A DNA stretch of 64,000 nucleotides, from positions 1 through 64,000 of the forward strand of contig NZ_BDCG01000021.1 of assembly GCF_001613385.1 (NCBI RefSeq), read 5' to 3'. Of the stretch, positions 33,293-42,124 are shown one piece after another; the first letter of the stretch is position 1, and each line of letters opens with the position of its first letter. This stretch comes from Nocardia flavorosea NBRC 108225 (lineage in GTDB: Bacteria > Actinomycetota > Actinomycetes > Mycobacteriales > Mycobacteriaceae). The translations under genes and the position numbers were made by a program. The notes below the pieces were generated by a model. The model was not told where the DNA came from and made no database searches. It saw only the letters and a program-made list of their open reading frames with translations.

Positions 33293-33775
33293 ATGAAGAT
33301 TCGCACCATTGTCGCCGGCGTCCTGTCGACGGTCGCCACGGTCGTCACGATCACGACCGCCGCTGCCGTGGTCCATGCCCCTGTCGCCTCCGCGGCTCCC
33401 GGCGAGTTCCTCATCACCCGAAAGGTCCCCACCCTTGCCGATCTCGACGCGCAGGTCGCGTTCCTGATCGAAACGCCTGCCTCCGATGAGGCCAAGGCGG
33501 CCAATATGGAAGGCGGCATGAGGGCGGTCGTGGTTGCCCGCACCCTCTACAACATCGGTCTGTACCGAGCTCCGCGCGGATCGAACGAGATCACCGGTCC
33601 CGAAACCCACGACGGTGACGTGCACACCGCCATGCTGCGCAGCAAGACAGCGGGGCAACCGGATCTGGTCGCGCGCGTGGTCTGGAAGCGTATCGATGGT
33701 GTCTGGAAGCTGTCCAACAGTTCCGTGTGTGAGGGCGTGAAGGCCGTGGGACTGGCGATGGCCTGCGATTTCTGA
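33293..33775 (+). CDS. Secreted MTB12-like protein
   Basis: 160 aa. Sec signal peptide of ~37 residues (MKIRTIVAGVLS... ending ASAAPGEF, AxA cleavage). The mature part has PTLADLDAQVAFL, EGGMRAVVVA, a VWKRIDGVWKLSNSSVC segment and a final Cys near the C-terminus, resembling the low-molecular-weight antigen MTB12 fold. ATG 33293 is favoured since AGGAG lies 6 nt upstream; the ATG at 33287 touches that site. It is coupled to the methyltransferase gene and precedes the ABC pair. Function is unknown. Confidence 0.7.
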   Translation: MKIRTIVAGVLSTVATVVTITTAAAVVHAPVASAAPGEFLITRKVPTLADLDAQVAFLIETPASDEAKAANMEGGMRAVVVARTLYNIGLYRAPRGSNEITGPETHDGDVHTAMLRSKTAGQPDLVARVVWKRIDGVWKLSNSSVCEGVKAVGLAMACDF

Positions 33776-33790
33776 CAATCTTCGAGCCCC

Positions 33791-34528
33791 GTGATCGACA
33801 TCCGTGACCTTATCCTGAGCTACTCGGGCGTCAGCGTCCTCGAAGTCCCCGAATTGACCGTGGCCGACGGGACACTGACCTACCTGATCGGCCTCAACGG
33901 CACCGGCAAGACCACACTGCTGCGGAGTATCTGCGGTGTGATCGCGCCCGCCGCCGGCACTGTCCGGGTCGACGGCGTCCTTATCCGGGACCACCACACC
34001 ACACCGGCAACTCTCGGACTGCATCTCAACTACCGAGCCTTCGACCCACGCCACACGGCGCGCCGGCATCTGCGCTGGATCGCCCGCGCCCGTGGACTTC
34101 CCACCGGGCGGGTCGGCGATGTCCTGGAGATCGTCGAGCTCGCCCGGGTCGCCGATCGCCGATTGGGGCACTACTCGCTCGGTATGCTCCAACGTGTCGG
34201 CATCGCCGCCGCCTTACTCTCCGAGCCCCGAACCCTGTTGCTCGACGAGCCGCTCAACGGCCTCGATATCGCGGGCATCCGCTGGCTCCGCGAACTGCTG
34301 CGCGACCTCGCCGATACCGGGACCTGTGTCCTGGTTGCCACGCATCTGCTCGACGAGGTCGAACGCAACGCCGACCATATCGTCATCCTCGGAAACCGGC
34401 GCGTTCTGGCCGACGAGCCGTTTGCTCAGCTCATGAACACCTTGGGCCCTGGCGAGACGAGCCTCGAAGACGCCTATCTGCGAATCGCCGGCCTGCCCAT
34501 CGACACCACGTCCGGCGCGGCCCAATGA
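33791..34528 (+). CDS. ABC-2 type transporter ATPase
   Basis: 245 aa single ATPase domain. Walker A GLNGTGKTT, a degenerate signature YSLGMLQRVG, Walker B LLLDEPLNG and H-loop VLVATHLLDE are visible. GTG 33791 is the start. The stop overlaps the permease ATG (ATGA). Together they form an exporter of the drug/antibiotic or membrane-component type; the cargo is unknown. Confidence 0.88.
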   Translation: MIDIRDLILSYSGVSVLEVPELTVADGTLTYLIGLNGTGKTTLLRSICGVIAPAAGTVRVDGVLIRDHHTTPATLGLHLNYRAFDPRHTARRHLRWIARARGLPTGRVGDVLEIVELARVADRRLGHYSLGMLQRVGIAAALLSEPRTLLLDEPLNGLDIAGIRWLRELLRDLADTGTCVLVATHLLDEVERNADHIVILGNRRVLADEPFAQLMNTLGPGETSLEDAYLRIAGLPIDTTSGAAQ

Positions 34529-35361
34529 ACAGTCCCGGTCCGGCCACCCTCATCCGCCGCGGCGTCGCCGCCGAATGGACCCGCACCACCGGGCGCAGTT
34601 TCCTGTGGACCGCCGCGGTACCCCTCACCTTTCTGCTGCCGCTGTCCGTCACGTTCGGAATCGCCGCTGTCGCAGAACGACTCGCGGACCTACCCGGCCA
34701 GAGCTATGTGGCCACGGTTTCCACAACCAACTCGGTGTACTGGGTGATCACCTTGTCCGTATCGGTCATGGCCGTCACCGCCGCATACGCCCACGCCTCG
34801 CAATGGCGCGGTGAGACAAGCGATCTCAACGCCTTCCTGTTTCCCCGGTCCTGGACTGTCGCGTTGGCCCGGTGGTTCTACTACGGAGCCATCGCGGCGG
34901 TATCGACAGTCGTCGTGCTCGTCGTCGTGATGGTCACGCTGCCACACCAGTTCCCCCAAATCTATGGGGCCGTGGACATCGGGGACCCAGCCGGTATCCG
35001 GTTCCTCTGGACCGTCCCGAGCTACGCGTTCGCCGCGTGCGGTGTGGGTGTCGCGGTCGGGTCGTTCATTCGTACCCCGTCCGCTGCCGTCGCGGTCCTC
35101 CTGTTCTGGGTCCATGTAGCAGAGATTTCCATGAATCTGCTGCCGCACGGGTACACCTTGCAGTCCTACGCCCCGTTTCTCAACGCTGTCGCCGCAACCG
35201 GCCAGGAAGTCGCCTTCGTCCCCCGTTTCGGCCGCGACGGGTCGCTGCTGTACTTCGTCCTCGTCTCGGTCGCCCTCTTCGTCACCACGGCGGTGATACC
35301 CGCCCTCATGCACAGGATCTCGATGTATCGCCGAGCGACGTTCACCAAATCCCGCACCTGA
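34525..35361 (+). CDS. ABC-2 type transporter permease
   Basis: 278 aa with six hydrophobic segments and a cytosolic N-terminus (IRRGVAAEWTRTTGRSF is the usual entry into helix 1 for ABC-2 permeases). The start overlaps the ATPase stop. Its end converges with the P450 gene on the other strand, 46 bp away. The substrate cannot be told. Confidence 0.82.
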   Translation: MNSPGPATLIRRGVAAEWTRTTGRSFLWTAAVPLTFLLPLSVTFGIAAVAERLADLPGQSYVATVSTTNSVYWVITLSVSVMAVTAAYAHASQWRGETSDLNAFLFPRSWTVALARWFYYGAIAAVSTVVVLVVVMVTLPHQFPQIYGAVDIGDPAGIRFLWTVPSYAFAACGVGVAVGSFIRTPSAAVAVLLFWVHVAEISMNLLPHGYTLQSYAPFLNAVAATGQEVAFVPRFGRDGSLLYFVLVSVALFVTTAVIPALMHRISMYRRATFTKSRT

Positions 35362-35406
35362 TCCAAGGTGCCGGATGCGAGGTCGTCGCGGTTTTCGGAC
35401 GCGGGA

Positions 35407-36720
35407 TTACCCGGAGACCGGACGAACCTCGAGCGGAAGCTTTCCGATCCCCGGGATCGGGCCCATCGCTCGGGGAAGCTTCCCGGTGCCGATCGGATGA
35501 AACTCCCACTTCGACAACACACTGTGCAGCGTCGTCTGCAATGCCATCCACGCGAAATTGTTGCCGATACACATCTGATTGCCCATGCTGAACGGAACGA
35601 AGCACCGGGATTTCGACCCAGAACTCGAGTCCGACCACCGATCGGGGTCGAAAGTGTCCGGCTCTGCGAAAATGTCCGGGTTCCGGTGAACAGCGGCAAG
35701 GCTGTAGCCGATATCGGTCCCAGCCGGAAATGTGAAGCCGTCGAGATCGACCGCGGTGACGGTGCGTCTCGTTTGCAGTAGTGGTGAATGGACCCGCACG
35801 ACCTCGTTCAGGAAACGGTTCAGATAGTCGAGTTGACCGAGGTCCCGCGGGGCGAGCTCGCCCGCTCCGGAGACCTCCTGCCGGAGAGTCGAAGCCATTT
35901 CCGGGCGCTGTGACAACTCGTACAGAGCCCACGTCAGCGTGGTGGTCGAGGGGTCGATACCGCCGAAAAGTACCGTCACGGCCTGCGCTGCCAGGAACTC
36001 GTCGCTGTGGTGTTCGTCTGCCGAGGCATCCAGCAGGATATCGAGCAGGTCGTTGCGGCGGCCACCACCGGCCCGGCGGGCGGCGATCAGATCCTGACAG
36101 TACTTCCGCAGTTGTGTTCCGGCAGACAGGAATTTGCGGTTCACCGGCAACGGCAGGCTCGCCAGCTTCTCGGGCAGCACACTGCCTACGAGGGCGCCGG
36201 CGCCTATGTCCTCGACCAGACCCGAAATGAATCGCAGCTCCCCGGTATCGGGTTCGTGCGAGAACATGCACTCGAGTACGTTGGCGATCACCACTTCCAA
36301 CATGGCCGAACGAGCCTCGATGTTCTGGCCCGGCCGCCACGAGCTCGCCAACGCGTCCGCGTTCCGCTTCATCGTGTGCGCGTAGCTGTCCAACTCTGTT
36401 CGATGGAACGCCGGCTGCAGCAGACGACGAAGATCCCGGTGCTGCTCACCATCCGCCACAATCAGCGATTCCCTGAATATGAGACGGATGCGCTCGAAGA
36501 GGAGTCCTCGCTCGTAGGCGTCGGAGTTCTCGACCAACACCTTATGGAGTAGTTCGAAATCGGTGATGACATAGACAACACGGCTGACGATGTCGACACG
36601 TACGATTTTTCCCACGCGGGCCAGACCCGTCATGAATTGTACCGGATCGCGCCACATTTCCCAGCCGTGCCCTACCACAGGCAAACGGCCCGGCCCACGC
36701 GGGACCTCGCGCATGTCCAC
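35407..36720 (-). CDS. Cytochrome P450
   Basis: 437 aa, soluble bacterial-type P450. The K-helix ExxR is present in NEVVRVHSP. The haem loop FSMGNQMCIG places the Cys ligand near residue 384. The I-helix reads LFGGIDPSTTT: the usual acid-alcohol pair (D/E-T) is replaced by D-P-S-T, which may alter oxygen activation or may be a normal family variant. The gene is monocistronic with no ferredoxin or terpene synthase nearby. The substrate is unknown. Confidence 0.88.
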   Translation of the reverse strand: MDMREVPRGPGRLPVVGHGWEMWRDPVQFMTGLARVGKIVRVDIVSRVVYVITDFELLHKVLVENSDAYERGLLFERIRLIFRESLIVADGEQHRDLRRLLQPAFHRTELDSYAHTMKRNADALASSWRPGQNIEARSAMLEVVIANVLECMFSHEPDTGELRFISGLVEDIGAGALVGSVLPEKLASLPLPVNRKFLSAGTQLRKYCQDLIAARRAGGGRRNDLLDILLDASADEHHSDEFLAAQAVTVLFGGIDPSTTTLTWALYELSQRPEMASTLRQEVSGAGELAPRDLGQLDYLNRFLNEVVRVHSPLLQTRRTVTAVDLDGFTFPAGTDIGYSLAAVHRNPDIFAEPDTFDPDRWSDSSSGSKSRCFVPFSMGNQMCIGNNFAWMALQTTLHSVLSKWEFHPIGTGKLPRAMGPIPGIGKLPLEVRPVSG

Positions 36721-36911
36721 TCTGTCTTGCCCCTTCTTTCGGCCTGCTCGAGGCCGAGGACTTCGGAGGATCAGATCGGATCGCTGACACCTTCAGTCGC
36801 CCCACACGTTACCTCAGCCCGGACTCATGCGGCGGCGAGTTGACGAGCGAATCGTCTGTCCCGCAAGGCGGGACGTCACACTCCGGAGATAGGACCGCGC
36901 CCCGCGTGGCG

Positions 36912-37808
36912 CTAGCCGACCCTATCGAGAAGCTCCCGGAGGATTATGGGGGTCCTTCCGGGAGGCAGGGCGTAACCCGCGCACAGGACGTCCATCAGTT
37001 TGCGATATCGCTGCAGGTCGGCTGCCTTGTCGAGATACAGCGCGCTGGTGAGTTGTTCGAGATAGACGATGTCGGGCAGTTCTTCTTCGGGGAAGCGCAG
37101 CATGCTGAAGGAGCCGCCTTCGGCCGGCGTGGGGCCGGCAGATTCCGGGAGTACCTGGATGACGATATTGGTCCGCTCGGTCAGCTCGAGCAGGTGCTGC
37201 AGCTGACCGCGGGCCACGTGCCGATCCGGAGGCTGCCTGCGCAGCACGTTTTCATCGATGACCGCCCACACGGTGGGCGGAGTCGGTGTGCGGGTGAGTA
37301 CGCGCTGGCGCTGCATCCGCATATCGACCAGACGAGAGACATCCACCCGGGAATCGAGACCGAAGATGTAGCGGGCGTAGTCGGCAGTCTGGAAAAGTCC
37401 GGGGATGTAGTGGGTTTCGTAGAGGCGAATGGTGGCGGCGGCCTGTTCGAGACCGACGTACGTCTCGAACCAGGAAGGCAGCAGATCGCTATAGCGATGC
37501 CACCAGCCCGGCTCGTTCGCTTGACGGGCCAGCGCAAGGAAGTCCTCGCGCTCGTCGGGATCGTGCACGCCATAGAGCGTGAGCAGGTCGCTCAAATCGC
37601 GTACCTTGAGCCCGTTGCGCCCCAATTCGATTCGGGTGATCTTGGATCCGGTTGCGCGCAGTGCCTCGGCAGCGGTCTCCCGGCTGATCTTGCGTTCCTC
37701 GCGCAGCTTCCGTAGCTGCCCCCCGAGCGCGATCCGCAGGACGGTGGGACCGCGGTCGACAGCAGCTCGGGCCGTCACAGCACCTTCGCGTTCGGCTCTG
37801 GCCGTCAT
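36912..37808 (-). CDS. XRE-family regulator with DUF5753 domain
   Basis: 298 aa. Helix-turn-helix at residues ~28-85 (LRKLREERKISRETAAEALRATGSKITRIELG). The DUF5753 C-terminal domain has YETHYIPGLFQTADYAR, MQRQRVL, VIDENVLRR and YLEQLTSALYLD. In actinomycetes such proteins act with small DUF397 partners encoded next door, as here (37869-38102). They often influence development or secondary metabolism (WhiJ/AbaA-orfA-like); the exact role is unknown. Confidence 0.92.
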   Translation of the reverse strand: MTARAEREGAVTARAAVDRGPTVLRIALGGQLRKLREERKISRETAAEALRATGSKITRIELGRNGLKVRDLSDLLTLYGVHDPDEREDFLALARQANEPGWWHRYSDLLPSWFETYVGLEQAAATIRLYETHYIPGLFQTADYARYIFGLDSRVDVSRLVDMRMQRQRVLTRTPTPPTVWAVIDENVLRRQPPDRHVARGQLQHLLELTERTNIVIQVLPESAGPTPAEGGSFSMLRFPEEELPDIVYLEQLTSALYLDKAADLQRYRKLMDVLCAGYALPPGRTPIILRELLDRVG

Positions 37809-37868
37809 CGAATCGACTTACCTGTATTCAGAATCCTCAGCCCCTCATAGTTCCGCCACCGCAACACC

Positions 37869-38102
37869 TTACAGTATGAGGCTGTCGAAGCGGCCGGCTT
37901 TGATATCGCACAGCAGGGCCGCGAACTCGGCGCGCGTGCACGTCAGCACGGAACCGTGGAGGTCTCGGGAGTTGCGGATCCCGACGTGGTCGCCGGATAT
38001 CTGAGCAAGCTCGACGCAATTGCCGTTCGGTCCGCTGTAAGAGCTTTTGCGCCAGGCGATTCCACTCGTATCTGCTGGCGGCTCGGCGGCGGGATCGGAC
38101 AT
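37869..38102 (-). CDS. DUF397 protein, partner of the XRE regulator
   Basis: 77 aa. Family signature: IAWRKSSYSGPNGNCVELA near the N-terminus and VLTCTRAEFAALL then AGRFDSL at the C-terminus. ATG 38102 has GAGGG 4 nt upstream; the longer frame crosses the inverted repeat and is rejected. It lies directly upstream of the XRE-DUF5753 gene on the same strand, a conserved pairing considered antitoxin/partner-like. Confidence 0.9.
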   Translation of the reverse strand: MSDPAAEPPADTSGIAWRKSSYSGPNGNCVELAQISGDHVGIRNSRDLHGSVLTCTRAEFAALLCDIKAGRFDSLIL

Positions 38103-38154
38103 GACACCCTCGCTTTTCGTGTCGATGAACGAGACTCGCGACCCACCGTACACT

Positions 38155-38184
38155 CACATAATCGTGCAACTGCACGATTATGTG
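38155..38184. promoter_or_regulatory. 14-bp inverted repeat upstream of DUF397/XRE
   Basis: Arms CACATAATCGTGCA and TGCACGATTATGTG are perfect complements with a 2-nt AC spacer. It lies 52 bp before the DUF397 start. Long perfect dyads at this place suit an operator for the XRE/DUF397 pair. Confidence 0.65.
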
Positions 38185-38574
38185 ATAGTTCGAACGCAAA
38201 GTCACCGCGCCCTTCAGTCGGCGAGCGAAACGTGTCCCGTTCACCCTCCGGGCATCGGGGGGCTGCCGCAAGGGGGGCAGTGTCACCTATCCGTGCGGCA
38301 GGCCCCCAAGACGTTCTGTTGGACGGTTCTCGTGCTGGAGGATGACCACGTAATGCGCGGCAATGAACGTCGCCTCTCGACCGTTCGAGTAGTACTCTCA
38401 CCGCGACAGTCACACACCGGCGTACTTTCCGCCGCGAGCGGACCCTTGCCCGCGCTCGCGTACGGTCGAAAGGTGGCTCTCCGACGGTTGATTCGACTCG
38501 CGTCCGCCGTTATCGCGGCGCAAGCGCGTGGACCGAGAGATGCCGTCGCCGATCCGGCGAGAAATGAGGACAGG

Positions 38575-38985
38575 ATGGACAGTTCGAGCCGATCCGAGAC
38601 GTTCGAAGGCGCCGCGGAGGGCGATAACGAACCGGAAGGCTGCGCAGATCCGGACCTCTTCGAATGCACAAACGTCGACTACGGGGTAATCAGGCCTCTG
38701 CGCGAGACCCCTCCGGAGTACGCGGCAGTGTACGAGCGGCGTGGGTTGAAGGTCCCGTTCGCACGCAGCAGGTACGACCCGGCGTCGCTGTGGCCGTATC
38801 TGCCACGTGGAATCCACGAACGCCACGCGAAGAGCCACGGCTACTTCTGGCTGCCCTGCCCGCTGTGCCGGCGGTACTACGGTGGTCACGAGATCGTCGA
38901 TTCGATCCCGCACGAGGACGATTCGTCGAGTGCAACCACAATCTGCCCGGCGTGCAGTGCCCGGCGGAACGGAGGCATGGTGTGA
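38575..38985 (+). CDS. Small zinc-ribbon protein of unknown function
   Basis: 136 aa. Two CxxC pairs, CPLC (residues ~97-100) and CPAC (~126-129), about 25 residues apart, form a likely zinc ribbon. The N-terminus is acidic. ATG 38575 has GAGG 5 nt upstream; the longer upstream frame crosses the inverted repeat and is unlikely. I do not recognise the family. It is divergent from the DUF397/XRE pair across a 470-bp gap. Confidence 0.6.
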   Translation: MDSSSRSETFEGAAEGDNEPEGCADPDLFECTNVDYGVIRPLRETPPEYAAVYERRGLKVPFARSRYDPASLWPYLPRGIHERHAKSHGYFWLPCPLCRRYYGGHEIVDSIPHEDDSSSATTICPACSARRNGGMV

Positions 38986-39199
38986 CCAGCTCTCGCGTGT
39001 AGTCGGAGTTTCACGGACCAGGGTACCGAGCAGAATCGTGTAACCGATCTGCGGCCGGTCGTCGTCCGTCAGTCGGACGGTACCCCGAGCCCGGGCCATC
39101 GTGTGACGCTGACGTGCCCGTCCGATGAGTCGCTCTCACGGTAGTGCGGCCACTGATCGGTGCGACCGAGGGCAGGGCAGCCGACGGCGCATATACCCG

Positions 39200-39303
39200 T
39201 CGAAGAAGGGAGTGGTCCCTCCGCCCTGCGGTCTGGATGTGAACTCCGGAAGCGGCGGTTCCACGATATTCCACATCGTTTCCGGGTCCAGCCGTTGAGA
39301 AAG
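39200..39303 (-). mobile_element. IS5-family transposase N-terminal fragment
   Basis: In one minus frame the region reads SQRLDPETMWNIVEPPLP, then EFTSRPQGGGTTP, the start of DUF4096/IS5-type transposases (usual form LVPDALWELVEPLLP...QGGGxxPVDDRAVF). Similarity ends at the GGGTTP point and no start codon is present. The rest of the 38986-39443 gap holds no recognisable gene. It forms the left border of the putative RiPP locus. Confidence 0.6.
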
Positions 39304-39443
39304 TGTGTCGACTCAGAGGTCAAATCCTGCCGGACAATGAATTACATTCACGTAAGTCACATCATTGTTCACGTTCTCGGATTGGGCAGACAGGCAGCGG
39401 GACAATGGCTGACGACCGCATGGCAGGTCGACGTCGGCGACGA

Positions 39444-40412
39444 CTACGCAGCGACCGAGACCGTCAACAGGAGGGGGCGTTTGTCGTCATCGCTCTGGAA
39501 CGTGTGAATTGTGGTGAATCCGTGCTCGCCGAGCTTGGCCAATAATTCAACAGGCCTGTAGATGGGATCGCGATTCAACAGCAGTGATTCTCCCTCGTCG
39601 AGGTCCACAACCGGCCCGGTGTCGAAATGGATACTTGCGCTCGTGGTCAGGCGGATGCGTTTGAACCGTTCACCGCGCAGCGGGTCATATCCGGTCTCGA
39701 TGGTGTACAGATCCTCATTGATGCCGAGTAGATCGACGAGGAACCTCTGTGTGGGTGGTAGCCGCGGCGCGGAGTCGACATTGTCGGCTACTCTGGCGAG
39801 AAAATCCTGCGGTGTCTCGATATACCGGTCCTGAATCAGGAAGTCGTCTGCCGTCATGCTGCCGCGAACCATCCTGAATGCCTGATCGCAGTCGCGGAGA
39901 TTGAAGAGCGTGTTGCCGAAATGCAGCACCAGCCGCGCGGTGTAGCCGTCGTGGCCGATATGGTCGGTGAGCCGTTGCCGCGCAAGGTCGATAATATGGC
40001 CTTCGTACGGAATTTGGCCATCGAACCAGGTTCCGATATTTCGCTCGGCGATCTGCAGCATGTCCGCACTGATGTCGGTCGCGGCATATCGGCCCATGCG
40101 GCCTGCGTCCATCAGCCAGGACAGGATCTGCCGCGCGGGCCACCCGTTCCCGGCGCCGAGGTCGATGACGTCCCAGCGTTCGTGGCGGGAGATCAGTTCA
40201 GACAGATACGACCGGTTAGCGTCCAGGAGGCGCGTCCTGGCAAGGAATAGTTCTCCGGTTGCCTGCTGGTCCCAATCCTGGGCGCCTGTACCGACATAGC
40301 CGTACTGCCGAGGCAATTCTTGATGCTTGACGAGACTTTCGACGAGATCGGTGACTTGCTGGGCCGTCAGGTGCTGGTAGAAACCGGGCTTGGGCTGAAT
40401 CTGGGTGCGCAT
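39444..40412 (-). CDS. EgtD-like SAM-dependent methyltransferase (Methyltransf_33 type) in putative RiPP locus
   Basis: 322 aa. SAM motif VIDLGAGNG at residues ~82-90, followed by YAATDISADML, and LHFGNTLFNL where EgtD has LGSTIGN. The C-terminal lobe has RIRLTTSASI, then LDEGESLLL and ELLAKLGEHGF, matching the histidine-N-methyltransferase (ergothioneine) family layout. The true substrate may be a peptide. ATG 40412 is used; a TTG start at 40490 lacks a ribosome site. It is last gene of a minus-strand set with an HExxH protein and a 48-aa peptide gene. No other ergothioneine genes are near. Confidence 0.65.
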   Translation of the reverse strand: MRTQIQPKPGFYQHLTAQQVTDLVESLVKHQELPRQYGYVGTGAQDWDQQATGELFLARTRLLDANRSYLSELISRHERWDVIDLGAGNGWPARQILSWLMDAGRMGRYAATDISADMLQIAERNIGTWFDGQIPYEGHIIDLARQRLTDHIGHDGYTARLVLHFGNTLFNLRDCDQAFRMVRGSMTADDFLIQDRYIETPQDFLARVADNVDSAPRLPPTQRFLVDLLGINEDLYTIETGYDPLRGERFKRIRLTTSASIHFDTGPVVDLDEGESLLLNRDPIYRPVELLAKLGEHGFTTIHTFQSDDDKRPLLLTVSVAA

Positions 40413-40520
40413 CACTATCCCGTCGACCGATCGCCGGCGGCGATCACTGAGTAATGTGTTTAGAGCCGTGGAAAATCGGTAGATCAACAATGATCGATAA
40501 GCACGGATTCAAATGTCCAA

Positions 40521-41315
40521 TCACTGCGGTGTCCACGACTGCCGGGTCACTGTGGTCGGCCCTCGACTGTCTCTGGTCACCTCAGCGGCAAGTTCGCGCC
40601 ACACGTAGTCCCCCATGGCAGTGAGTCCCGGCGAATTCGCCGATACAGCCAGGCATTCCTCTGCATAAGAGTGGTACGTCAATGACTCGTTGCCGGGTAC
40701 AAACCTCGTCTTCGGTCCGAAGTAGCGTCCGCAAGCGACTGCGAAATGTGCTGCAAACAGCACTGTCCGCAATGTCTTGCCCGAAGTGCCAGTGGGTAGG
40801 GTGAAAGTCCGGGAGTCCGAGCCGTTATCGAACTGCGCTATCTCACTCAGCAACCCGAACCAAACATGGGCGAATTCATGAATGAGGGCCGCCTGCAACG
40901 CCCGATCGGTGTCGAATGCCTGGGATCCGAGGGCAATCGTCTGCGGTGCGCACGGGTGTGTAGCACTGGATACCTCGGGTTCACGCGGTGCGACAAAGCG
41001 AATCGGTATCCGGAACAGTTGGGACCACCCTTCTGTGGCCTTTGACAGATTCCCCAGCGTACGATCAACCCGGTGGATCTGCGATGGTGACAGGTCCGCC
41101 GATCGGCTCCACCGCTCGTGCAACGGGCGGGTCTCGGGAGATTCCAGGTAGCGCCAGCCGTATTCCGGTGTCAGACAGTCCGTTTCCCCAATATCGCCGA
41201 GCGCGCTCCGGCGTTTGGCGCGAACCATGGCAGTGACCAGGTCGCTGCGGAAAGCATCGGATAGAAATGGCAGGCCGCAGAACGCCTGACCGAGAAGGCC
41301 TGAGTTGTCAATCAT
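40521..41315 (-). CDS. HExxH-motif protein resembling alpha-ketoglutarate-HExxH peptide beta-hydroxylases
   Basis: 264 aa. HEFAH at residues 146-150 sits in a helix (ALIHEFAHVWFGLLSEI). About 35 residues later, TLRTVLFAAHFAVACGRYF (Arg ~183, His ~190) parallels the R-P...H helix of the HExxH modification-domain family, now described as peptide beta-hydroxylases in RiPP pathways. A metalloprotease reading is the alternative. There is no signal peptide. It lies between the small peptide gene (74 bp upstream) and the methyltransferase (108 bp downstream), a context that favours peptide modification. Confidence 0.55.
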   Translation of the reverse strand: MIDNSGLLGQAFCGLPFLSDAFRSDLVTAMVRAKRRSALGDIGETDCLTPEYGWRYLESPETRPLHERWSRSADLSPSQIHRVDRTLGNLSKATEGWSQLFRIPIRFVAPREPEVSSATHPCAPQTIALGSQAFDTDRALQAALIHEFAHVWFGLLSEIAQFDNGSDSRTFTLPTGTSGKTLRTVLFAAHFAVACGRYFGPKTRFVPGNESLTYHSYAEECLAVSANSPGLTAMGDYVWRELAAEVTRDSRGPTTVTRQSWTPQ

Positions 41316-41389
41316 ATGTTACCTACTTGCCCGGTCATGTGCGCCACCTGGTGGTCCGGCCAGAGGCCGGGCCACCAGGTCATGACGCG

Positions 41390-41536
41390 TCAGGCCGGTG
41401 TGAACCTGATGACCTCATCTGCTTCACACGCCACCCGATGCGCTGATTCGGCCAGGCCGCCCTCAGCGACCAGGCTTTCGAGCGCTCGATGAACCTCAGG
41501 CGTGAAGTTCGTGGTCTCGTCGATCAGGGATGGCAT
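41390..41536 (-). CDS. 48-aa peptide, candidate RiPP precursor
   Basis: The peptide starts MPSLIDETTNF, has a helical acidic middle (EVHRALESLVAEGGLAE) and ends HRVACEADEVIRFTPA. The layout fits a leader plus short core: one His (33) and one Cys (36) lie in the C-terminal third, and it ends F-T-P-A. ATG 41536 has AGGGG 5 nt upstream, a strong site; the longer frame crosses the operator. It is first gene before the HExxH protein and methyltransferase. No known precursor family is recognised, so the role is inference. Confidence 0.5.
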   Translation of the reverse strand: MPSLIDETTNFTPEVHRALESLVAEGGLAESAHRVACEADEVIRFTPA

Positions 41537-41558
41537 GGTGACCCCTTTCGGTAATGTG

Positions 41559-41573
41559 TTGTATGACATACAA
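41559..41573. promoter_or_regulatory. Operator-like dyad before the peptide gene
   Basis: Perfect 7-1-7 inverted repeat TTGTATG-A-CATACAA, 23 bp upstream of the peptide start. No regulator gene is adjacent, so the binding protein is unknown. Confidence 0.6.
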
Positions 41574-41724
41574 ACCGTAGACCTAAACGAAGTGCCTTGG
41601 CGTTCAAGGGAATCTATGTTCGTTTCGAATCCGGTGGGCGCCATGCGGGCGAAGTATCGAGGCTCCCGGGGCGATCCCGCGCTTGTAGTGGCACGCCTCG
41701 GAGACTGACCTGGAAGTTTCTATC

Positions 41725-42114
41725 CTTTCTTCCGCGGTCGACCGGGCTGCGGCCGGTCAGCGAGCTCCTTTTTGCCAGTATCGATGCTGCGTCCAGGATC
41801 GCCGCACTCCAGTCGAGCTCGCCGGCTGCTCCGAGCCGGTCGAGTATCTCTCGGTGCTATGCGTCGAATACTCCGGTGTCGGCCCGCACCATGAACCGTC
41901 GATGCGCGGTCGGCGCACCCACCCCGAACGAGGGCGGCAGGTGCCGCCACGCGCAGCCGCTGGTCAACACGAATACGACCGCGGTGAACACCGCTCGTTC
42001 GTCCACCGGTGAAGTCCCGCCGTCCTGCGGCTGGGACCGAACATGCGGTAGCATCGGTTGCACGGTGTCCCACAAGGCATCTGGGACCATTCTGTGAGCA
42101 AGCCTGTCGAACAC
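41725..42114 (-). mobile_element. IS5-family transposase remnant, frameshifted and truncated
   Basis: First frame from 42114: VPDALWDTVQPMLP, GGTSPVDERAVFTAVVF, then LTSGCAWRHLPPSFGV and APTAHRRF, the clear N-terminal half of an IS5/DUF4096 transposase. The frame then shifts and continues as ILDRLGAAGELDWSAAILDA, then LTGRSPVDRGRK, where it stops. The catalytic C-terminal half is missing. This is an inactive IS relic and the right border of the putative RiPP locus. Confidence 0.8.
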
Positions 42115-42124
42115 GGATCACATC

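Noticed and set aside
39337..39507. Small plus-strand ORF starting MNYIHVSHIIVHVLG
   Set aside because: It overlaps the methyltransferase 3' end and has no clear ribosome site; a vague likeness to small phage-type peptides was not convincing.
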